A stretch of 5,101 nt of DNA from Alphaproteobacteria bacterium (GTDB lineage: Bacteria > Pseudomonadota > Alphaproteobacteria > UBA6615), in the NCBI GenBank assembly GCA_029243445.1, contig JAQWSA010000010.1, positions 1 through 5,101 on the forward strand, written 5' to 3'. The notes under the pieces are model-generated. The model had not been told where the DNA came from and ran no database searches. It worked only from the letters and a program-made list of their open reading frames with translations. Within the stretch, counting starts at the first letter, position 1. Each line of letters begins with the position of its first letter. Below are positions 1 through 5,101 of the stretch, piece by piece. The translations under genes were made by a program, and so were the position numbers.

Positions 1-752
1 CTTAGAAATATGTCACGATTAACCCTAAAAGTTTTACCTAGAGCTGCTGTGTCAAGAATGCGTGACCTTTCCCATTTCCCACCAATTTTCTTAAGATGGA
101 ATATTGCTAAGAATAGTCCTACAAATACTCCTACGTATTGAGAAATTACTGTTGCTAAAGCAACACCCTTAACATCCCAGCCAAGTTCCAGAACAAACCA
201 TAAATCAAGGATGGCATTTAGAGCGTTAATAAGAACCTGTACAACTAGTGCTGTGCGCACGTATTGCATGCCTAAAAGCCATCCAAGAATCCCGTAGTTA
301 ACTAGGGTAGCAGGAGCTCCCCATATACGGCAGTCAAAATAATCTCCAGCTAATAGTTCTAGGTAAACTTCGCCATTAACTAAAGCTAGGGCGCTGGCGC
401 GAATGGGTGTTTGTATGATCATGACTAAAATTGAAATTATAATACCCACGATGATAGCTCGGGCGAGAACTGCTCTTATTTCATCTTTATTATTACTTCC
501 CTTTGCTTGAGCTGCGAATCCAACTGTTCCCATACGCAAAAAACCAAACCCCCAGTAAACAAAGCTAAAAATCATTGCGCCAACGGCCACCCCGGCAATG
601 TAAGCTGTGTCCGGTAGATGCCCCATCACAGCAGTATCAACAAGTCCGAGCATGGGCACAGTTAAGTTTGATAGAATAGTAGGCCAGGAAAGTGTCCAAA
701 TGCGGCGATAGGGGCCTTTTGGTAGAAGTCTAATCATATCAAAACAAATCAT
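1..752 (-). CDS. MATE family efflux transporter, DinF type (partial, 3' end outside window)
   Basis: Predicted inner-membrane multidrug/toxin exporter that would use an H+ or Na+ gradient. The visible 250 residues are the N-terminal lobe of a family usually about 440-460 residues long; the rest lies beyond the left edge. I translated it by hand from the ATG at 752. Hydrophobic segments lie roughly at residues 22-44, 50-72, 95-114, 140-162, 165-188 and 196-220, giving six helices. The first helix carries the MATE signature around LVDTAVMGH, with Asp39 at the conserved cation-coupling position. It is followed by FLRMGTVGFAAQAKG, typical of the DinF branch. NAILD (Asp183) matches the second conserved acidic site of the N-lobe. 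An in-frame ATG at 737 is an alternative start, and neither start has a clear Shine-Dalgarno. The gene begins 27 bases after the GGT-like gene on the same strand, so co-transcription and translational coupling are likely. The exported substrate is unknown. Confidence 0.85.
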   Translation of the reverse strand, partial: MICFDMIRLLPKGPYRRIWTLSWPTILSNLTVPMLGLVDTAVMGHLPDTAYIAGVAVGAMIFSFVYWGFGFLRMGTVGFAAQAKGSNNKDEIRAVLARAIIVGIIISILVMIIQTPIRASALALVNGEVYLELLAGDYFDCRIWGAPATLVNYGILGWLLGMQYVRTALVVQVLINALNAILDLWFVLELGWDVKGVALATVISQYVGVFVGLFLAIFHLKKIGGKWERSRILDTAALGKTFRVNRDIFL

Positions 753-779
753 TCGTAAGGTCAGATAATGAATCTGGGA

Positions 780-2612
780 TTAGCGCCCAACAGAATAGGC
801 TTCTTGAAATCTCGGATGAGCGGCTGCTTTAAGTAACCATTTTCCATTTATTTTTTCACGCCCGACAGCGGTCATCCTGCCTAAAGACCAATCGTCAGTT
901 AGCTCAATTTTATGGCCACGATTTCTTAGGGAAGTTATTGTTTCCATCGGTAATCGATTCTCTGCTTTTACTACTGCGGGTTGAAAAGTACGAGGGTAAA
1001 AACTTGATGGCATATGCTCGGTATGAAAATTTGGAGCATCTATTGCTGCTTGAAGGTTCATTTTATGGTGCGTATGCCGAAGGAACATAGTTAGTGCCCA
1101 TTGATCCTGAGCATCACCTCCTGGTGTTCCAAATGCTAATACTGGTTCTTCATCTTTTAAAGCAAGTGTTGGGCTAAGTGTTGTTCTTGGTCTAATGCCC
1201 GGCCTCAAAGTTGTTGGGTAACCATTTTGTAGCCAAAACATCTGGGCCCGTGTGCCTAAACAAAAACCAAGCCCGGGAATTACTGGTGATGATTGCAACC
1301 AGCCCCCACTAGGCATGCAACTCACCATATTACCGGATTGATCCACTGCATCAAGATGAACAGTATCACCGTCTGACGGACCATGTATATCAGCAGCTGG
1401 ACCTATCTTTGTCTCATCACTTTTTGTTTGTGATGTATTAGGCTCGCCTGCTCCAGCCGGAAGAAATGCCTTAGGGTCAGCTATATTAAATTCAGCTAAT
1501 TTTGGTTGACGATTATTCGGGCTACCAGGAAGTAGCTCGGTAGATGCTTCAGTAGAAATAAGCTGTCTTCTATTGTCATTATAGGTATCAGATAATAAGG
1601 TTTCTAACGGAACATCATTTATAGCAGGATCACCGTACCATGCTTCTCTATCTGCAAGGGCCAACTTTGCACACTCTATTTGGGTATGAATAAAATCGGA
1701 TCCTAAAGGGTCCATTGATTCTAAGTTAAAGCCCTTCAGTAGTGCCAATTGTTGTAAGAATACTGGTCCCTGACTCCATGGACCTGGTTTGCATACTGTA
1801 TATCCATTATACTCATAAGATACCGGGTCTTCGATGGTTGCATGCCAACGACACATATCTTCTCCATTTAACAAGCCTCCATGCATTTCACCAGAGCTAT
1901 CCAGCCATTCTGTTTCACTACAGAATCTATCGATTTCTTCAGCGATGAAGCCTTCATAGAAAATTTTTGTTGCTGATTCTATTATATTCTCTCGATTGCC
2001 ACCCTTTGAGTTGGATTCTTTTAAAAGTCTAGCGTAGGTATCAGAAAGTACATGATTATAATGTAAAGAACCAATTTTTGGGGGAGATCCATTGACTAAG
2101 TAAGTACTTGCTGATGTGGGCCACGCAGATCTGAAAAGTTCTGCCACATTAGATATAACTGTGTTCATCATTGGAACTACAGAATAACCATTTCTTGCAT
2201 AGTCTATGGCTGGCTGCATAACATCAGTCAGGGATAATGTACCGTAGTCACGTAATAATAGCATCCAGGCCCCAAATGCTCCAGGTACACAAGCTGCCAG
2301 AAGTCCTGTTCCTGGAACTAGATCAAGTCCTAATTGATGGTAGCGGTTTATAGTTGCGTCTTGCGGTGATACCCCCTGTCCACAAATAACCTTTGTTTTC
2401 CTAGAGGAAGAATCATGTAAGATAATTGGTAAGTCGCCACCGGGACCATTTTGGTATGGGTGTACGACTTGTAGAGCTAGTCCTGTTGCAACTGCGGCAT
2501 CAAATGCGTTACCGCCTTTTTCCAACATAGACCAGCCCGCCATTGTTGCTAGATAGTGAGTTGAGGAGATCATTCCATATGTTCCGCGAATTTCAGGTCT
2601 TGTGGTAAACAT
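780..2612 (-). CDS. Gamma-glutamyltransferase family protein (Ntn hydrolase, YwrD-like)
   Basis: Predicted N-terminal-nucleophile hydrolase of the gamma-glutamyltranspeptidase superfamily, which cleaves or transfers gamma-glutamyl groups after self-cleavage into large and small subunits. At 610 residues it is close to full family length. The likely cleavage site and nucleophile is Thr417 in GDTVHLDAVD, matching the canonical TTH motif except that the second Thr is Val. Downstream lie RPRTTLSP (Thr477-Thr478, where classical enzymes have two Ser) and FGTPGG (494-499), the usual glycine pair near the gamma-glutamyl site. The large subunit has NGPGGD (55-60) and VPGAFGAW. The Arg of the classical FRE motif that grips the glutamyl carboxylate is not evident; the matching stretch reads CGQGVSPQDAT. 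There is no signal peptide, so a cytoplasmic location is likely, unlike periplasmic E. coli Ggt. The ATG is preceded by AAAGGATAA at good spacing. Substrate is inferred only; hydrolase is as likely as transferase. Confidence 0.9.
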   Translation of the reverse strand: MFTTRPEIRGTYGMISSTHYLATMAGWSMLEKGGNAFDAAVATGLALQVVHPYQNGPGGDLPIILHDSSSRKTKVICGQGVSPQDATINRYHQLGLDLVPGTGLLAACVPGAFGAWMLLLRDYGTLSLTDVMQPAIDYARNGYSVVPMMNTVISNVAELFRSAWPTSASTYLVNGSPPKIGSLHYNHVLSDTYARLLKESNSKGGNRENIIESATKIFYEGFIAEEIDRFCSETEWLDSSGEMHGGLLNGEDMCRWHATIEDPVSYEYNGYTVCKPGPWSQGPVFLQQLALLKGFNLESMDPLGSDFIHTQIECAKLALADREAWYGDPAINDVPLETLLSDTYNDNRRQLISTEASTELLPGSPNNRQPKLAEFNIADPKAFLPAGAGEPNTSQTKSDETKIGPAADIHGPSDGDTVHLDAVDQSGNMVSCMPSGGWLQSSPVIPGLGFCLGTRAQMFWLQNGYPTTLRPGIRPRTTLSPTLALKDEEPVLAFGTPGGDAQDQWALTMFLRHTHHKMNLQAAIDAPNFHTEHMPSSFYPRTFQPAVVKAENRLPMETITSLRNRGHKIELTDDWSLGRMTAVGREKINGKWLLKAAAHPRFQEAYSVGR

Positions 2613-2614
2613 AT

Positions 2615-2623
2615 TTATCCTTT
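2615..2623 (-). promoter_or_regulatory. Ribosome binding site of the GGT-like gene
   Basis: On the minus strand this reads AAAGGATAA, with the AGGA core about 5 bases before the ATG at 2612. It supports 2612 as the true start and is the clearest Shine-Dalgarno on the minus strand; the downstream MATE gene has none of comparable quality. Confidence 0.75.
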
Positions 2624-2668
2624 CGAGAGAAATTCTGTTGTATAATAACCTTAACGTTGAAAAAAGCT

Positions 2669-2672
2669 GGAG
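2669..2672 (+). promoter_or_regulatory. Ribosome binding site deciding the dgcN start
   Basis: GGAG (part of CTGGAGACC) lies four bases before the ATG at 2677. The spacing is slightly short but acceptable. It favours this ATG over the earlier in-frame GTG/ATG-type starts back to 2602, which would overlap the opposing gene and the promoter and would add 25 residues not found in the family. Confidence 0.6.
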
Positions 2673-2676
2673 ACCA

Positions 2677-3678
2677 ATGAAAATAGAACATCCATACCTT
2701 ATGTTTTTAGGAGATGCTCCTGATCAATTAGCGGCAAAAACAGCCAGTGGTATAGTTTATTGGCGACGTGATTGGTGTTTGGGGCAAATAAAATTACCTA
2801 ATTGCAAAGCAGATCTTGGAATTCCTAATATGTCTATAAAAGAAGCAAAAGAGGTTGGTTGTCGTACGTTAGTACTTGGGGTGGCCAATCGAGGTGGCAT
2901 TATTCCTGCAGCCTGGATACCTACTTTAGTAGAAGCATTAGAAGCAGGTATGGATATAGCAGCCGGTCTTCATCAAAGACTGGAAGGTTTAGAAGAAATA
3001 CGAGATGCTGCTTTTAATAATAACTGTAAATTATTTGACGTTCGTCACCCAACTACTACTTTTAATGTGGGTTCTGGAGTTAGTAGATCAGGAAAACGAC
3101 TTTTAACTGTTGGTACTGATTGCTCAGTTGGAAAAATGTATACTGCTTTGGCAATTGCTCAAGATTTAAAGTCTAGAGGTATACCCTCAGACTTTCGTGC
3201 TACTGGTCAGACAGGTATTTTTATTGCGGGATCCGGGGTTTCTGTTGATGCGGTTGTAGCCGATTTTATATCTGGTGCTACTGAATCGTTATCTCCAGAA
3301 AATGGTTCCGATCACTGGGACCTTATCGAAGGACAAGGCTCGCTTTTTCATCCATCCTATGCCGGGGTAACTATGGGCTTAATTCATGGAGCTCAACCAG
3401 ATGCATTAGTTTTATGTCATGAACCAACTCGTACTCATATGAGAGGGCTTACACATCAACCACTACCAGATATTCAGAGTTGTATTGATCTACATATAAA
3501 TGCAGCAAAATTAACTAATTCTAATGTGGTTTGTGTTGGAATATCAGTAAATACCTCGGGCTTAATCAATGAAGAGGAAAGACAAACTTATTTGTCAGAT
3601 ATTGAATCCATTACTGGTTTACCGGCTATTGACCCAGTTATTGATGGTGTAGCAGCTATTACGAAAACTATGGATTAA
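2677..3678 (+). CDS. dgcN: D-glutamate N-acetyltransferase DgcN (DUF1611 family)
   Basis: Predicted cytoplasmic enzyme that acetylates D-glutamate to N-acetyl-D-glutamate, the first step of the DgcN-DgcA route of D-Glu catabolism described in marine Proteobacteria and haloarchaea. With the start at 2677 the protein has 333 residues, about the family length. The N-terminal domain (about 1-135) starts with YLMFLGDAPDQLAAKTASG and contains LVLGVANRGG and DIAAGLHQRL. The C-terminal domain (about 140-333) has a Walker A-like loop, GTDCSVGK (146-153), then ATGQTG (175-180), the EGQGSLFHP block (218-226) and LCHEPTR (246-252), all hallmarks of DUF1611. The longer frame from 2602 is rejected because it overlaps the divergent gene's start codon and spans the promoter. 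It is followed after 15 bases by dgcA, its pathway partner, which strongly supports the assignment. DUF1611 also has uncharacterised members, so activity on another D-amino acid or acyl acceptor remains possible. Confidence 0.85.
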   Translation: MKIEHPYLMFLGDAPDQLAAKTASGIVYWRRDWCLGQIKLPNCKADLGIPNMSIKEAKEVGCRTLVLGVANRGGIIPAAWIPTLVEALEAGMDIAAGLHQRLEGLEEIRDAAFNNNCKLFDVRHPTTTFNVGSGVSRSGKRLLTVGTDCSVGKMYTALAIAQDLKSRGIPSDFRATGQTGIFIAGSGVSVDAVVADFISGATESLSPENGSDHWDLIEGQGSLFHPSYAGVTMGLIHGAQPDALVLCHEPTRTHMRGLTHQPLPDIQSCIDLHINAAKLTNSNVVCVGISVNTSGLINEEERQTYLSDIESITGLPAIDPVIDGVAAITKTMD

Positions 3679-3693
3679 TATGGATGTTTCCTT

Positions 3694-4671
3694 TTGATTA
3701 TTAAAACTAAAATAGAGACATTTCCTTTACACGAAGTATTTACGATTTCTCGTGGCAGTAAAACCGAAACAACCGTTGTAACTGTAACAATTAAAGATGG
3801 GGATCATGTTGGAAGAGGGGAGTGTGGCCCTAATCCGAGATATAATGACTCTCCAGAGAGTGTTGTAGAAGAAATTGAAGTTATAGCAAAAGATATACGC
3901 AGGGGCTTGGATCGCTATAATCTACAAAATATATTTCCTCCTGGTGCAGCTCGTAATGCGGTTGATTGTGCTTTCTGGGATTTAGAATCCAAGCGTTTAA
4001 ATAAGCCAGTTTGGGAAATTGCAGGATTAAATAAACCGGTTCCAATTAAAACATCTTATACCCTTAGTGTAGATACTCCTTCATCATTGATTAAGGCTGC
4101 TCGCTTAAATTCATTAAGACCTATTTTAAAAATAAAGTTAAATGGTTTTGGTGATTCTGATCGTATTCGTGCTGTTAAGAGAGGAGCCCCTAATTCAAGA
4201 ATAATTGTAGATGCTAATGAATCTTGGTCTTCTGGTGATTTTTTTGATTTAGCTCTGGAACTAGCAAGTTTGGGGGTGGAAATGATTGAACAGCCTCTTG
4301 CAGATGGCAATGATAGTATTTTAGCTGAACTGCCCCATCCTCTGCCTATTTGCGCAGATGAATCTTGTTCAGATAAGAATAGTTTGAAAAAACTAGTTAA
4401 TAGATATGATATGATAAATATCAAGTTAGACAAAGCAGGTGGCTTAACGGAATCGTTAGAAATATCGGCGTTAGCTAGAGATTTAGGGTTTAAGGTAATG
4501 GTTGGTTGTATGGTTGGAACAAGCCTGGCAATGGCGCCAGCCTGTCTAGTTGCTCAAAATGCAGATATTGTAGATTTAGACGGCTCTATGTTGTTAGCTA
4601 AAGATCGTCAACATGCGTTAGAAATAAGTAATAGCCATATAATTCCATATTCTTCAGCTTTATGGGGTTAG
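3694..4671 (+). CDS. dgcA: N-acetyl-D-glutamate racemase DgcA (enolase superfamily, dipeptide-epimerase-like)
   Basis: Predicted to invert N-acetyl-D-glutamate to N-acetyl-L-glutamate by proton abstraction at the alpha carbon, with Mg2+ in a TIM-barrel active site. The 325-residue length fits the muconate-lactonizing-enzyme subgroup. Residues 1-110 form the capping domain (FTISRGSKTE at 17-26, GRGECGP, ARNAVDCAFWDLESKR). Barrel motifs appear in order: KIK (Lys146/Lys148, catalytic), VDANESW (Asp173), IEQPL (Glu199), CADES (Asp222) as metal ligands, NIKLDKAGG (Lys244, opposing base), MVGCMVGTS, and DLDG (Asp294/Asp296). All key residues are present. The start is TTG at 3694, with GGA at 3682-3684 as a weak ribosome site. 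ATGs at 3680 and 3684 are in other frames and stop at once. The N-terminus LIIKTKIETFPL fits the family. Without the dgcN neighbour it would be called an L-Ala-D/L-Glu epimerase, which remains the main alternative. Confidence 0.85.
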   Translation: MIIKTKIETFPLHEVFTISRGSKTETTVVTVTIKDGDHVGRGECGPNPRYNDSPESVVEEIEVIAKDIRRGLDRYNLQNIFPPGAARNAVDCAFWDLESKRLNKPVWEIAGLNKPVPIKTSYTLSVDTPSSLIKAARLNSLRPILKIKLNGFGDSDRIRAVKRGAPNSRIIVDANESWSSGDFFDLALELASLGVEMIEQPLADGNDSILAELPHPLPICADESCSDKNSLKKLVNRYDMINIKLDKAGGLTESLEISALARDLGFKVMVGCMVGTSLAMAPACLVAQNADIVDLDGSMLLAKDRQHALEISNSHIIPYSSALWG

Positions 4672-4902
4672 AGAAATTCTTTATTTGGAAACGTATTGTT
4701 TTGAAAATAAGTTGTTAACCGAAAAATAATTGCTTTACCTATTTAAATTACTTGTAAGTAGCATAAGTCCAAACTCTCAAAACTTCTTTATAAAAAATAC
4801 GTCAGAATATTATTTTTTATAATGTTATGAAGAAATTATATTACGAATAGTAAACTAATTTTAATGAAAGATATCTTATTATGATAAGCTTAATAAGACA
4901 CC
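4672..4902 (+). other. AT-rich non-coding stretch after dgcA
   Basis: No credible gene is visible: ATG-started frames on the plus strand run 15 codons or fewer and lack Shine-Dalgarno sequences. No terminator hairpin follows the dgcA stop directly. TTGAAA (4701-4706) with AATAAT (4725-4730) at an 18-base spacing resembles a promoter but is weak given the base composition. The dgc transcript may therefore run on to the terminator at 4990. Confidence 0.5.
4875..4897. repeat. AT-rich inverted repeat
   Basis: CTTATTA (4875-4881) is the exact reverse complement of TAATAAG (4891-4897), with nine bases between. A competing inner hairpin (CTTAT 4875-4879 with ATAAG 4884-4888) and an AAGCTT palindrome lie within it. 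No U-run follows, so it is not a terminator. It could be an operator or a weak RNA fold, or chance in AT-rich DNA. Confidence 0.35.
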
Positions 4903-4929
4903 TTGAAATTAAATTAACGATGTTATAGT
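4903..4929 (+). promoter_or_regulatory. Possible promoter for a small RNA
   Basis: TTGAAA (4903-4908) and TATAGT (4924-4929) each match five of six consensus bases, but the 15-base spacer is shorter than the ideal 17. Transcription would begin near 4936 and end at the terminator whose hairpin starts at 4990, giving an RNA of roughly 85 bases. Confidence 0.3.
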
Positions 4930-4935
4930 CACCAC

Positions 4936-5021
4936 ATCACATTACAAACTTAGGTTTGTTCTGTAAATTTATGTTTCCTCCCTTAACTTGGGTCGCAGTA
5001 TAATAAGCTGCGACCCTTTTT
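4936..5021 (+). ncRNA. Candidate small RNA, or 3' UTR element of the dgc operon
   Basis: This is a compact unit without a credible ORF. A 6-bp hairpin, ACAAAC/GTTTGT with loop TTAG (4944-4959), comes first. A single-stranded CU-rich stretch, TTTCCTCCCTT (4974-4984), follows, and then a strong terminator hairpin with a U-run. The CCTCC core is complementary to Shine-Dalgarno sequences, as in some trans-acting regulatory RNAs. I do not recognise it as a known RNA family. The boundaries are inferred from the weak promoter-like sequence upstream and from the terminator. It may equally be the processed end of the dgcN-dgcA message. Confidence 0.3.
4990..5021 (+). terminator. Rho-independent terminator
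   Basis: A perfect 9-bp, GC-rich stem, GGGTCGCAG (4990-4998) with CTGCGACCC (5008-5016), encloses a 9-base AT-rich loop and is followed by TTTTT (5017-5021). It stands out sharply from the AT-rich surroundings. The U-run is on the plus strand only, so it ends rightward transcription from the dgc operon or from a small RNA. Confidence 0.9.
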
Positions 5022-5101
5022 GTCTTCAAATAGATCCTAATCACATCATTTTTTATAGCAAAATAAAATTTAAAATAAATTAGGTAAATATTATTCCGGA
5101 G
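5022..5101 (+). promoter_or_regulatory. AT-rich leader ending in a possible Shine-Dalgarno of the next gene
   Basis: The 80 bases after the terminator are very AT-rich and contain no gene. TAAAAT boxes occur at 5064-5069 and 5071-5076, without a recognisable -35. The window ends in CCGGAG, and GGAG at 5098-5101 would suit a ribosome binding site for a plus-strand gene starting a few bases beyond the edge. This cannot be confirmed from the window. Confidence 0.25.

Larger units (their letters stand above)
2613..2676. promoter_or_regulatory. Divergent promoter region between the GGT-like gene and dgcN
   Basis: Only 64 bases separate the two divergent start codons, so both promoters must lie here or within the opposing gene. 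A perfect -10 box, TATAAT, lies at 2641-2646 on the plus strand, predicting a dgcN transcript start near 2653 and a leader of about 24 bases. No good -35 hexamer sits 17 bases upstream (TCCTTT or similar). On the minus strand, TATACA (2644-2639) or TATTAT (2647-2642) overlaps the same bases and could serve the GGT-like gene. Small inverted repeats, TTTC-GAGA-GAAA (2621-2632) and TTAACGTTGA (2651-2660, one mismatch), are possible operator halves. The weak -35 elements suggest an activator, but none is encoded here. Confidence 0.55.

Noticed and set aside
1742..1948. 68-codon plus-strand open frame inside the GGT-like gene
   Set aside because: It lies antisense within a well-supported coding sequence, has no ribosome site or recognisable motif, and looks like a shadow frame.
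2602..2676. 25-residue N-terminal extension of DgcN
   Set aside because: It overlaps the opposing start codon, runs across the TATAAT box, and adds residues not expected in the family. The ATG at 2677 has GGAG in front and gives the usual length.
4056..4433. 125-codon minus-strand open frame inside dgcA
   Set aside because: It is antisense to the barrel region with all the catalytic motifs of DgcA; its low-complexity Ser/Leu-rich translation is typical of a shadow.
4881..4928. Fifteen-codon ORF (MISLIRHLEIKLTML)
   Set aside because: It has no ribosome site, lies within an inverted repeat and a promoter-like stretch, and has a composition expected from AT-rich noise.
4971..5003. Ten-codon leader peptide (MFPPLTWVAV) ending inside the terminator loop, suggesting attenuation
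   Set aside because: There is no Shine-Dalgarno before the ATG, no run of one regulatory codon, and no alternative partner strand for the GGGTCGCAG stem that could form an antiterminator.
4672..5101. tRNA, CRISPR array, insertion sequence or attachment site in the gene-free region
   Set aside because: No cloverleaf, regularly spaced repeats, terminal inverted repeats or transposase fragments could be seen.

Overview
The window holds four protein genes in two back-to-back transcription units, plus about 430 bases of AT-rich DNA with no gene. The protein families and moderately AT-rich coding DNA suggest a free-living, possibly marine proteobacterium; all four proteins resemble alphaproteobacterial-type family members as I recall them. 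This placement is an inference from family resemblance, since no rRNA or phylogenetic marker is present.

Minus strand, reading leftward from 2612: a gamma-glutamyltransferase-family protein (780-2612), then, 27 bases after its stop, a DinF-type MATE membrane exporter (from 752, running off the left edge with about 250 N-terminal residues visible). Plus strand, reading rightward from 2677: a DUF1611-family protein matching the D-glutamate N-acetyltransferase DgcN (2677-3678), then, 15 bases later, an enolase-superfamily protein matching the N-acetyl-D-glutamate racemase DgcA (3694-4671, TTG start). The two units diverge from a 64-base region carrying a perfect TATAAT box and a good ribosome binding site for each side.

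Together the genes suggest D-glutamate use. DgcN would acetylate D-Glu and DgcA would invert N-acetyl-D-Glu to N-acetyl-L-Glu, which then feeds L-Glu or arginine metabolism through enzymes not encoded here. The divergent GGT-like protein is a cytoplasmic-looking gamma-glutamyl hydrolase or transferase candidate. It could liberate glutamate, possibly D-Glu from gamma-D-glutamyl compounds such as peptidoglycan fragments; that link rests on gene neighbourhood and is unproven.

The right end (4672-5101) is AT-rich and lacks a credible ORF. It contains a strong plus-strand rho-independent terminator (4990-5021), preceded by a possible promoter, a small hairpin and a CU-rich stretch. This is either the long 3' UTR of the dgc operon or a small RNA gene. 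The last bases (GGAG) may be the Shine-Dalgarno of a gene beginning just outside the window.
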